This document shows positions 30,710 through 39,974 of a stretch of 64,000 bases of DNA, one piece after another (position 1 is the stretch's first letter; every line of letters begins with the position of its first letter). Made by a program: the position numbers and the translations under genes. The DNA comes from Adiantum capillus-veneris (taxonomy: Eukaryota > Streptophyta > Polypodiopsida > Polypodiales > Pteridaceae), in assembly GCA_014529385.2 (NCBI GenBank), contig CM043952.1, positions 61,338,119 through 61,402,118 of the forward strand, written 5' to 3'. The notes under the pieces were generated by a model. It was not told where the DNA came from and made no database searches. It worked only from the letters and a program-made list of their open reading frames with translations.

Positions 30710-31295
30710 TGTTAAGGCGGTTACGCCGCTAGCGGAAGCTAAATAGCGAGAACTCAACCAACAACAGAATTTGTCAGACGAGGACGGAGCTTGACCCGCA
30801 GGCGCATGGAAACAACTAGGTGGGTGTCAAATCACCTACTCGACCTTCTAATGACAATCACTACTAAGGAAATCAAATCTAAGTTCTAAAATACGCAAGT
30901 GACTGAAATCCGTACTACGAACGAATGCTATACGAAATAGGATCTAGAATCATTGAATCGATCTCAAACTCAAGGGGAAGTCTATACACTAGGTAAGAAC
31001 AACACCCTAAAGACTTGAACTGCAAAACCAACCTATAACCACACCGTGCGGTAAATGCGTATGAAGACATGCCAAAAAATACAGGTGATCAAAAATTGAT
31101 CCCGATGGTACTAATGTGTAGCTCTACTCGTTGTGGTTCTATAGATATGCTGCACGCTCCATTCCGACACACGAGTTGGAAGAAAACTCACACCGAAGCT
31201 CGTAGGAACTTACCACATATAGAAGCCGATAGCGCGCACTCTTGGTATCTGTGCGTAGCTCTCGCCGTTGCTAACACAGTGGCGGTGTCGCTTCT
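30710..31295 (-). repeat. 5' LTR of the giant element, truncated
   Basis: Matches 13041-13622 with roughly 15 substitutions and a small indel (GGGT) over 580 bp. The match stops abruptly after GGCGGTGTCGCTTCT. The other LTR continues for about 350 bp more to its TG end, so the promoter-proximal U3 part is missing here and the element has probably lost its own promoter. No target duplication can be found at this side. Confidence 0.9.
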
Positions 31296-31910
31296 TGGCT
31301 TTGTGTTTCTTCTTGGCAACATCATCGTCTTTCAGAGCTGCACTGATCTGTTGTGTTGTTGCTACAGATGGCTTTGGCTCATTTGGAATTTTGAATGCAA
31401 AAGCAATATTCTCAGGTGTTACCGACACCTTTCTACCATAGACCACAACACTTCCATCCTCCACATCGAAGGTATCAAGAACCTGTCTAATGATAGCTGT
31501 GTTAAACTCAATTCTTGTGGCTTGCACAACCACATGCATGTCCCACAGTCGGAGTAACGCCTTGGCTTGCTTAGTGAACACATACCGCTGTATTTTACTG
31601 TGAGGAATAAGTGGAAGAGAAGCTTTTGCAGCAACAATAAGTGCTTGGGTTTCCTCTACAATCTCTTGCATTATTTTCGACAATTTCTTCCTACCCATAC
31701 ACCACGAAGACAATGAAGACATTTTCTTCCTACCCATACACCATGAAGACAATGACTCAGTAGAGGAAGAAGAAGAAGACTTACTTGAGGCTTCAAATCC
31801 GTATCCTGGTGTAGCTGGTAAAGATAGACAGTTTTCTCAGACGAAGAAGTTTGTGGTTGTAGTGACGAAACTTCAGAGCTTGGCGATGGTGAATGGATAA
31901 CAGTAGGCAA
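31296..31910 (-). pseudogene. Fragment of a retrotransposon 3' ORF (second Ty3 element)
   Basis: An open frame on the minus strand encodes a helical domain (IMQEIVEETQALIVAAKASL … GRKVSVTPENIAFAFKIPNE) and runs into the truncated LTR, where it becomes meaningless. The phrase around VTPENIAFAFKIPNE parallels ITPQLIADALKLHNKG in the giant element's 3' ORF, both after a 'DG..V' turn, suggesting the same domain. It lies directly downstream of the 32-37 kb gag-pol on the same strand, as expected for that element's 3' ORF. A 39-bp duplicated segment (31682-31752, 'cttcctacccatacaccacgaagacaatg') is present at its start. Stated homology is inference. Confidence 0.5.
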
Positions 31911-32063
31911 ACGTCACGTAGGAGATTTACGAGGAAAAATACCTATGCACCTTACTGTTATACGCGTCCGTGCCATAAAAGCTCCACTACTTACCGTTTC
32001 TAGAGTCTTGTGCACTGTAAATGACATGGCGCACATGCATTGGCTAATCCTCTCCATCTTCTC

Positions 32064-33272
32064 TTAAATGATTACCACTAATAGTCCAACTGACCCTTTT
32101 CCCCATAAAAGTTGATATTGATTTTGACACTTTACTAATTCTGGTACTGCGATGGTGTTATCGTATTGAGACTTTTCTGACCTTTTGATTGGTTCTAGAA
32201 GTGGATGTACATGAAAAAGGCTTGAAATAGTTGATTCTGGAATTTCCTGGTCCTTAGTTCCCAAACTACCAGTACCCTTATTTATGGAATTCTCTCTGTC
32301 TTTTGAATAATAAAGCTTGATTTTGGTCCCATTATATACCCCTAGCAACAGTAATTCAGATAAATCTTTCAATCTAACTGTGCCATTGAAGAACACCCAA
32401 TCAACTTTGTATGGACCTACCCAAGCTATTTTTAAATTCGGTTTCTTAGGGCCTAGCTTTTATTGATATAACAGAACCAAATCTCCTTTCTGAAACTCCC
32501 TGACTTTGATTCGTCTGTCATGCCAGTGTTTCCTTCTTTGCTGAACAATTTCTTATTCCAGCATAGCCCTTTGCCTTAACTCATCCAACTGTGTTAACTC
32601 CTCCAGTCTCTGTTTCAGATTGTGAGTAAAATCTAACCCATACTCGACTGCCATCCTGAGACTGGGTATGACAAATTCCATAGGCACAATAGCTTCGGTG
32701 CTATACACCATTCTAAATGGTGTCAATCCCGTGGTGACCTTATAAGCTGTCCGATATGCCCATAGAGCTGTTTGAAGTTTCAAGTCCCACTGGTGTGGCT
32801 CTTTCTGCACAATCTTAGTGATAATAGTCTTGACAGTCTTGTTACTACTTTCGGCTTGCCCATTGCATCTAGGATAATATGGTGTGGATTTTCGATGCTT
32901 GACTGAAAGCATCTCCATTAGAAGATCCATAGTGTCATTGATAAAATGTGTACCCTGATATACCTCATACAATTTTGGATCAATTGATTCTGTCGCTGTT
33001 AACTGGAACAGTTCTGCATCTACTGGCTTGTCTCTTAAAGACACCTCAGAGTAGCCATCCGTACTCCTGAATAGGAAATCAACACCACAATGGTTTTTGC
33101 CGGGCTTATGGAAGATACGAAATTCAAATTCCATTAGGAACATCATCCAGTGTATCAGTTTGCCTTGAATAATGACTTTATTGATCAGAAATAATAAGGC
33201 GTGATGATCCACATAAAAATGAAATAGATTGCCCCACAAATAATGTCTGAATTTGATAGCACTAAAAACCAT
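32064..33272 (-). pseudogene. RNase H end - integrase, with internal deletion (second Ty3 element)
   Basis: The frame 33272-32553 starts in the RNase H C-terminus (FYVDHHALLFLINK) and continues through the tether region. It then jumps from DPKLYEVY straight to QGTHFINDTMDLL. The whole H2C2 zinc module and the first integrase catalytic Asp are therefore deleted without loss of frame. The remaining core has PYYPRCNGQAESSNK with the catalytic Glu. A TAA at 32553 and another stop follow, after which the C-terminal part (REFQKGDLVLLYQ, then NGTVRLKDLSELLLLGVYNG) continues to 32064. The protein could not integrate DNA. Confidence 0.85.
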
Positions 33273-33309
33273 CCCTAAGGCTTCTCTTTAAATAGTTGTA
33301 TACCCCTGT

Positions 33310-34492
33310 TCAACCTTTGACTGAACCTGCGAGACTGGCAAAATATATTGGATAATCAGTTCTTCTTTCGGATTGAGCCAGTATTGCTTCCATCACCAGT
33401 CCTGAAGCATTGACATGTACATGAAAAATGACATCCCAATTTGGTTGTCGAAGAACTGGCTTACTGATAATATCATTCTTTAAATTCTGAAAACTCTCCT
33501 CACATTCATCAGTCCAACTGAACTTGCTGGCCTTCTTTGTGAGTTCATACAAAGGTAATGCCTGGGAAGCAAACTTGTGCACAAATCGTCGATAAAAATT
33601 GATATATCCTAGAAAAGAGCTTAACTCTGACATATTCTGAGGCGCCTTGGCCTGTTGGACACACTGTATCTTGTCATTGGCCATTTCTATACCATTCCTG
33701 CACACTACATGTCCTAGTAGCTGTCCTTTCCTGACTAAGAAAACATATTTGAATGGGTTCAAACAGATCCGCTTTTCCTGACAATTCTGGAAAACCGTTT
33801 CAAGAAAACTTAAATGCTTCTCCTTCGTTAAAATCATCCATAAATATGGCAAGGAATCGGTGAAGGAATTCACTAAATATTTCCATCATACATCGTTGAA
33901 AAGTGGCTGGTGCGTTGTAAATACCAAATGGCATTACCAAATACATGACTGCTCCCCACTCAATAATAAAAGTCGTTTTACTCCGGTATTCATGAGCAAT
34001 CTGTAACTGGTTATAGCCACTATAACCATCCATAAAGCTATACATCTTATATTGTACGATTTCATCAAGCAACATATCTGTAAATGGTAATGGAAATGGA
34101 TCCTTAATTGTTTGAGCGTTCAGCTTCCTATAATCCACACATACTCTGAGATTTCCATTTTTCTTGGGTACCACCACAATAGGGAACAACCAGTAACTAC
34201 TAGCTACTTTAGTAATGAACCCAGCCTTTAGAAGGTTATCAATCTCTTCTTTGACCTTCTTGGTGTAATTTGGATTCATTCGGTATCACTGTAGCCGTAT
34301 TGGTCTAGCATTTGGTTTCAATGGTATTTGATGTTGACATACTTCTAGATCTACTCCTTTAAGATCAGTATGTTCCCATGCGAACACATCCTTGTACTGC
34401 TGGAACATATGTCGGGCCTTCTCTTTCATCTTAGAATTCAGATGCTTGTTGACTTTGATCAATCTAGGATTTTCCTCAGAACCTAAATTCAA
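33310..34492 (-). pseudogene. Reverse transcriptase - RNase H (second Ty3 element, broken)
   Basis: Three overlapping or adjacent frames (34492-34286, 34279-33800, 33873-33310) together give a Ty3-type RT: VDLEVCQHQIPLK, VVVPKKNGNLRVCVDYRKLN, SFMDGYSGYNQ, MPFGIYNAPATFQ and the catalytic box IFMDD. Frameshifts fall near 34282 and just after the IFMDD box (near 33830). In RNase H the first catalytic Asp is replaced by Asn (HVHVNASGLVMEAI). The connection domain (QLLGHVVCRNGIEM, FLGYINFYRRFVHKFA) is intact. The enzyme is not active as it stands. Confidence 0.9.
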
Positions 34493-34499
34493 TTCCTCT

Positions 34500-35570
34500 A
34501 TTTCCTGATCATCTGGAAGTAACCAGTTAGGCCCTTCGCCTTTTCTCTTGGTTGCACCTGAGCGTAATCCCAGGATGGTCCATTGATTTCTAAACTGCTA
34601 TTCTGATTTTCAGTAACTTCTTCCAAGTGTATTTGTTCAGAATCCATTGGTATACTGGGATCAACTGGTTCTTCTGGCCTTTTAGTTAGCTGAATTGGCC
34701 ATTCTCCAAAGTTCTGCTCAGTGAACTAGTCTGGAAATTGCTTCTTTTGCTTTTCAGCCTAATCTTTGTCTAGTAACTTTGCGTTGAGATCTATCTCGGC
34801 TAATCCAAAAATATTGATTGCTGCCAGCATTCTCTCAATTTTCTTCACCTTATACTTCTGGCAAATCTTTGTAGGTCTCAGCTCCTAGTGTTGTTTGTCT
34901 GAATCTGAATTCTGCTACTGGCACCTTATATTGTCAGAGTGTGATTAGCATAGTCATGAACAGCCTGTGTCGTTCACAACCATGGGTGCCCTAATAGCAT
35001 CCCATACGCGCCTTGCACATCTAATACTAGAAAGCTAGTTTTGAACTTTTCCTTACCCACTCTTATCTGCATGCCTTCTATCATACCATTTGCCTGCACT
35101 ACCCGATGGTCCGCCATTCGAACTTTGAAGGGTGCAGGTTTTAGATTTGTAATTCCCATCCTTTGCTAAAGATGTGTCCCCAGGATGTTCACCCCTGCTC
35201 CGCCCTCTAGTATGCCACCAGATAGTGGCTCCCATCGTTTCCTAACTTTATAATCTACCTAGATCACTGGCACTTCATCATCTCTAACAGCAGCCAAGTC
35301 AATCATTCTGGTTTCTGCCTCAGCCTTCCTTCGCTGTCTGATGAAATTCGTTGGTTTAGGCAAAGTTTTTCTAATGTCCTCTAACTCCACTATGAGTTTC
35401 TGGATTTTGTCACAAATTTTGACATGAATTTCCTCCTTCTCATGATTGGAGTTGCTATCAAAACTTGAAGAATTGGTAGTATCTGCGCAATACCATTCCT
35501 TTGTTCTAGTGCTTTTAGCTCCCTTGTCAGTCCCTAATTCTTCCATCAGTCCGTGAACTGCAACCAACAT
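34500..35570 (-). pseudogene. Retropepsin region (second Ty3 element)
   Basis: The segment 35159-34974 reads KPAPFKVRMADHRVVQANG and ends VQGAYGMLLGHPWL, the C-terminal half of a retropepsin (Leu-Leu-Gly-x-Pro-Trp). The region of the active Asp, around 35200, reads in another frame LEGGAGVNILG, without a clear Asp-Ser/Thr-Gly. A Lys/Glu-rich linker occupies 35570-35259. Several stops separate these pieces. 34500-34970 is the decayed linker to RT. Confidence 0.65.
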
Positions 35571-36073
35571 GGTCTCATGTGTTCTAGACCTTGACTAATC
35601 TGGTTTTGCTTTCTCAGAAGACTTTGCTGGTATCTTCTGAATGACCCGAGCATCAGAATTCTCTAGCTGCTCTGGCAGATTCTTGGCTCAATCCTCTGTG
35701 ATTTTTGCCGCCAACTCTCTCTGCTCCTGCCATTCATCAACCACCTTTTCTTTACCTTTGGCTTTCAGGATTAACTGGTTTTGCTACTTTCAGGATTAAC
35801 TGGTTTTACTGGATTATCTAGGATTTCTTCAATCACTATCCCTTTGCTGCGTGTAACCATTCGTACAAGAACTGGTTTTGGGGCTTTCACCTCAGTAGCC
35901 ACAATAGCAGCTGTTTCTGGACACTGAGCCGTGAAATGCCCATACTTGCCTCAAGTATAGCAATTCACACTTCGACTCTGGAAATTACCACGACCACGAC
36001 CCCGGCCCCGGACAGTACCCCCTTGGTATCTGTCGCGCCCCGTACCAGCACCACTAATACCTAATTTCTCTTC

Positions 36074-37400
36074 TTAGGGTACACTGGTAGTCTCCACTTT
36101 TACTGGTTCATCATTAGTAAATGCCACCACCAACAGATCTTTCCCCTTCTTAAAATGATGAATGTGAATGCCACAGTTGTTCCACAGATGGCCGTAAGCT
36201 TTGCAGTAAGTACACTGTGGACATTCGTTGGAAACATGGTCTTTGGATTTACACTTTGAACACCAGGTTTCCGCTCTTCTTACTGGTTGTCTGGTCTGGC
36301 TAATTTTAGCAATCTGCCAGGCCATCTCATCAATCTTCCTAGACCAAGACCCCTTCTTAGCCTTGTCATTGCTCTTCTCATTTGAGCTGCTTTCAAAACT
36401 ACTGGAGGTCTTACTGGAATCAGAGTTCTCAGTAGAAGTACTACTACCAATGGACCCCCTCTTCTTATGACTTATTTCCTTCTTAGCCTGCTGTTCCAGC
36501 TTCAGGGCTCGCTGCATCAGATCATTAAATTTCTTTGCTAGTGTAGGAACCTCCTATTTCCTAAGCTTCTTACTACGGAAACCATTTAAAAACCATGTCC
36601 GTAACCATTTTTCTGATGGTGGTTCCTGTTGTTGCTTAGTCAGTTCCTTGATTTTCTCAACATAACTTCTGACTGATAATTTTCTTTGCTTTATCTTATA
36701 CAATTCATAGAGGATATCCTCATCTCCTTTGTTATCTAAATTTTCCAGTTGGAAAGCTTTGAGTAGTTTGTTATATGATTTGAGTTGGCAAGATGGGTAA
36801 TGGTAGTACTATTTCCTTGCTGCCTCCTTTAATGTCTGAGGAAAGTATTCCCCCCAGTCATCTTCATCAATGTTTTTCAACTCAGCATACTGTTCAAAGG
36901 CTTGGATATGAACATCCAGGCCATCTTTATTCCCACCCTTAAACACTGGAAAAGAAATTTTCAGTGAAGAGGTGTAATCATGTCGATCAGCATCGTTTCG
37001 GCCTCTTCTCATCTTAGGAACCTGACTCCTTTTTGAAGATTTCTTGTGATGGTCTCTATCTGTATCCCAGTCAATTTCTTATGCAGTCTCAGTTTCTGTC
37101 TCTTCCCTGGCTTTTCTGCTGGAACTGTGGCGACTACCTTTACTGCCTTTGGCTCCTTCATCGCCATGTGTGGTCCGAGAACTCTTGGCCTTGCGTTCTT
37201 CCCTCTCAGCCCTTCTTCGTCTGGACTGACCGGAGTGCTGAGAGCCCTTAGCCTCATTAGCTTGATTGTGGAGCCTCAATCTCAGTCCCCGGTTCACTCT
37301 TAGCATCAGAATCTCTTTCTGACTCCTCAAGGATAGGGTCAACGCGGTAGGATGGTTTTCGGCCACGACTGGTTTTGGGTGCCATATCTTCAGCTGAAAA
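36074..37400 (-). pseudogene. Gag (second Ty3 element)
   Basis: The N-terminus near 37382 begins MAPKTSRGRKPSYRVDPILE in one frame and is followed by a Lys/Arg/Ser-rich segment. The capsid part is at 37012-36809 (ISFPVFKGGNKDGLDVHIQAF, split by stops afterwards). Two CCHC knuckles lie near 36270-36160: CSKCKSKDHVSNEC and CTYCKAYGHLWNNC (C-X2-C-X4-H-X4-C). Stops occur between all three. Further left (35600-36070) an Arg/Gly-rich stretch and linker lead to the protease. Confidence 0.75.
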
Positions 37401-37463
37401 TTCAAACTGGGAGAAACGGTCTGGTCAATGAGCAAACACCTCTAGCCACCATGATCGCCAAAA

Positions 37464-37946
37464 TGGAATTGGAGCTGATCTCTTCAGATAGCTGATTCCA
37501 GTACTGGAAGTATTCACTTCAGTCAGTGAGATTGGAATGGAATATAGAAACTGAGCTGGAATAGTTACTGAACTAAAATAATCTACTAGAACTAGGAACA
37601 GACTGAATGACTGGAAAAGTGTTTCAAATTGAGATTCAGAGTTTCTGAATACAAGGTATTACAGCCTAAAGCTTAATGTACTACTATATTAATGATTACA
37701 TAGTAGAGTTATAAGTGAAGAGATTGCCAATCAAGACAGCTTCGAAAACTAGAACCAAGAGACTAGAAGTAAGAAGTCAAAGAGTGCAAACAACCCAAAG
37801 TACAATCATCCCGATTGCAATGTAATGGGTCCTATTTATAGCCTCTTGAGGTTACTGTGGTAATCGCCATGGTAATTACTGGCTGATCCATTGTTCGGCT
37901 TCCAGGAGATGATTCCCACCTATTGAGAATGTCTCCGCCGTCTACA
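37464..37946 (-). repeat. LTR (middle) of the second Ty3 family
   Basis: About 483 bp, direct repeat of 39476-39974. On the element strand it starts TGTAGACGGCGGAGACA and ends CCAATTCCA, followed by TTT and TGGCGATCA. Directly before its start (plus 37947-37963) is a polypurine tract (AAGAAAGGAGGGAAGGA on the minus strand), so it acts as 3' LTR for the unit at its right. Gag starts just after its end, so it also acts as 5' LTR for the unit at its left. A TATA-like CCTATTTATAGCC lies at about 37830-37842 (read on plus). Confidence 0.85.
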
Positions 37947-38221
37947 TCCTTCCCTCCTTTCTTGAATTTTGGTAGGACTCCAAAATTTCTGAAAAAATCC
38001 ACCGTCTGAGCCTTCTGAGGTGTTGAGGAACCTCTTTACCTGCTTGCTGAGTTGGCCGATGTTCCTCCTGAGTTGACCTATGTCCTCATGGTAGTACTCT
38101 TTTGAAGTCGCTGGCTCTTCTGGTATTGCAAGCATAATACCATGCTTCATGCTTGTTGAGTGCTTGACACCCCTATAGTTGTAATTCCATGGGTGTCCAG
38201 CCAAAGAAACGTCAATATCTT

Positions 38222-38318
38222 ACTGAAAAATCCACCTTCTGATTCTGAAATTTCCTGGAAAAATCCACCGTCTGATTCTGAGAACGGCTGGAAAAATCCA
38301 CCATCGGATTCTGAGGAA
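38222..38318 (-). repeat. 33-bp tandem repeat coding for SE-[SG]-[DE]-GGFF
   Basis: Three adjacent 33-bp units on the plus strand start aaaaatccacc(t/g)tctgattctga; a fourth, isolated unit lies at 37985-38015. Read on the minus strand in the frame following the ORF above they encode ESDGGFFQPF, ESDGGFFQEI, ESEGGFFSKI and GSDGGFFQKF. The repeat length is a multiple of three and the variation is mostly conservative, so the repeat probably evolved as protein. Confidence 0.7.
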
Positions 38319-38437
38319 CTACTCAGTATCCTTCCACTAAACCCGCTTCCCTTGCCCTTTGATCGTGTTGGTGTTTTTGAAGTCCCAGTGTCAGCATTGT
38401 CCTTCTAGAAAAGTTTGTAAATGGTCTCCTGCTCAAG

Positions 38438-39448
38438 CTAATCACGCCTTTCTATGGTCATTTCTACTTCATAAGGCATGAGAGGATGATAGGTTTTGGT
38501 GTTGGGATCATAGAGCGTGCATTTGCCTTTTGTTAGATGAGTTCTGGCCAATTTATGACAATGCAAAGCTGTATGGATCCATCCTTCTGGAAGAGGCTGA
38601 TTTGTTTTAATCCTAGCTTCAAAGAGAATCTCAACCATTTCTCTGTACTGTGGTCCCATGCTTGGTTTAGCCATAACATCCTTTTTAGGGATTTCAGAGG
38701 ACTCCACAGTAAGTTGTAGCAGCTGGTTTCTAATCTTGATGAGACCTCTCAGCTGGATTTTCCATTGTCCCATACACAGCTTAATTCTCTGTATCTCCTC
38801 CTTTAGTTCTCCAGGATCATTTAATTAAAGAGCATCATTGAGCAGTGTTTGCCAGGTTTTCCATTCGACAGTAAATCGCTCATACCGATCCCAAAGATCA
38901 TCAGTAATATTGTAGTATGTGAGTCGATCTACTGGTTCTGGATGTTGAGGATATAATGCTGGGAAAAACCTAGGCAACTCAGCTTCTTTGACTGGTAAAG
39001 CATACAAAAGGACTAGAGAATCGGGTACAAATTCTAGAAAATTGAGGGCAGCCTGATTCTCCTGCTGCATCATTTTTCTAGTTACTCTGACCAGCTGAAA
39101 CAGTCTTCGAAGAGCAGGTGCTTGTTCTGCTACTATCATTTGAGTTGAAGGCCCTCTACTGTTGGTAGCCTGATCTTCAATAATAGCTTGTACCCTCTGG
39201 TGAAGAAATATCCTGGCAATTTGCATTTGTAGTAAAACCTCTTTTAATTGACCTCTGTCATCCTTCATACATTTATAGGTTGGCATGTTCCCCAGCAGGA
39301 GCTCTAATTCAATGGCTAGGGAATGATAGTCTGCAGTAGACTGCCGCTGCCAATGTGGATTAGCTAGTTTGTCATCAGAGTTTAGTACCCATTCAAGTAC
39401 TCTTTCTAGCAATTGAATTCTGCTAGGATGCTCAGGTAGTTGGCACAC
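38438..39448 (-). pseudogene. ORF of 336 codons with one nonsense codon, unknown function
   Basis: From ATG 39448 the frame is open to TAA 38825-38827. The very same frame then continues to 38438, so it is one ORF of about 336 codons with a single stop. The protein is Leu-rich and mostly helical by eye (LLLGNMPTYKCMKDDRGQLK, then FVPDSLVLLYALPVKEAE, WKTWQTLLNDAL). No protease, zinc or polymerase motif is visible. Its place next to the polypurine tract suggests that it is the C-terminal half of the family's 3' ORF left after an internal deletion; that is inference. Confidence 0.5.
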
Positions 39449-39475
39449 CTCTTGGTCACACCGTGATCGCCAAAA

Positions 39476-39974
39476 TGGAATTGGAGCTGATCTCTTGAGA
39501 TAGCTGATTCCAGTGTTAGAATTTACAGCTACTGAAAGTCATCAGCTCAGTCAGTGAGATTGGAATGGAATATAGAAACTAAGTTGGAATAGTTATTGAA
39601 CTGAAATACCGTACTGGAACTAGGAACAGACTGAATGACTAGAAAAGTGTTTCAGATTCAGATTTAGAGTTTATGAATACAAGGTATTACATACTGAAGC
39701 TTAATGGAGTACTGTATTAATGATTACAGAGTAGAGTTACAAGTGAAGAGATTGTCACTCAAGACAGCTTCAAAGACTAGAACCAAGAGACTAGAAGTAA
39801 GAAGTCAAAGAGTGCAAACAGCCCAAAGTACAATCAGTCCGATTACAATGTAATGGGTCCTATTTATAGCCTCTTGAGGTTACTGTGGTAACCACCATGG
39901 TAATTACTGGTTGGTCCGCTGTTCGGCTTCCAAGAGATGATTCCCACCTGTTGAGACTGTCTCCGCCGTCTACA
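39476..39974 (-). repeat. LTR (outer) of the second Ty3 family
   Basis: About 499 bp, direct repeat of 37464-37946 with visible substitutions and small indels (roughly 90% identical by eye). On the element strand it starts TGTAGACGGCGG at 39974 and ends at CCAATTCCA (39476), followed by TTT and TGGCGATCACGG. Confidence 0.85.

Larger units (their letters stand above)
13041..31295 (-). mobile_element. Giant Ty3/gypsy LTR retrotransposon (about 18.3 kb, Tat/Ogre-like)
   Basis: Read on the minus strand the order is: 5' LTR (truncated), primer site, leader with palindromes, gag with N-terminal extension, retropepsin 1, linker, RT-RNase H, duplicated H2C2 zinc module, integrase, retropepsin 2, basic WIPK-repeat tail, non-coding block with palindromes, coiled-coil 3' ORF, polypurine tract, 3' LTR. 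RT before integrase makes it Ty3/gypsy; the TGGCGCC…CCGGGGA primer site, great size and 3' ORF point to the Tat/Athila (OTA) side rather than chromoviruses (inference; no chromodomain seen). The LTRs are about 97% identical over 580 bp. Coding breaks are few: three in-frame TAG codons, a TAG at the gag-pro end, and single-base frameshifts. It inserted into a LINE ORF1 at the left end. Confidence 0.9.
31296..37463 (-). mobile_element. Second Ty3/gypsy element, gag-pol unit (defective)
   Basis: On the minus strand: gag start right after an LTR (37464-37946), CCHC knuckles, protease, RT, RNase H, integrase, 3' ORF fragment. The order RT-integrase makes it Ty3/gypsy; similarity of RT, integrase and 3' ORF to the giant element suggests a related lineage. 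It carries numerous stops and frameshifts, an internal deletion in integrase, and mutated RNase H. The 3' LTR is missing: the unit ends at the junction with the giant element's broken LTR at 31295/31296. Confidence 0.85.
37947..39475 (-). mobile_element. LTR-flanked unit without gag-pol (second Ty3 family)
   Basis: The 1.5-kb interior between the two LTR copies holds one long ORF, a 33-bp repeat tract and the polypurine tract, but no gag or pol. The first bases after the outer LTR (TGGCGATCACGGTG…AGAGGTGT) resemble those after the middle LTR, so the primer region is shared. There is no target duplication flanking 37464-39974 (caaaa at left, tatgg at right). This is as expected if outer LTR, this unit, middle LTR and the gag-pol unit form one tandem structure. 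Confidence 0.7.

Noticed and set aside
37033-37435. Several overlapping open frames on both strands around the gag start
   Set aside because: They are shadows of the Ser/Arg/Lys-rich gag N-terminus; only the minus-strand frame starting MAPKTSRGRK fits the position after the LTR.
38160-38408. Plus-strand frame with repeated KNPPSDSE motif
   Set aside because: It is the antisense of the 33-bp repeat; the minus strand is the coding strand of the surrounding element and gives the GGFF repeat.
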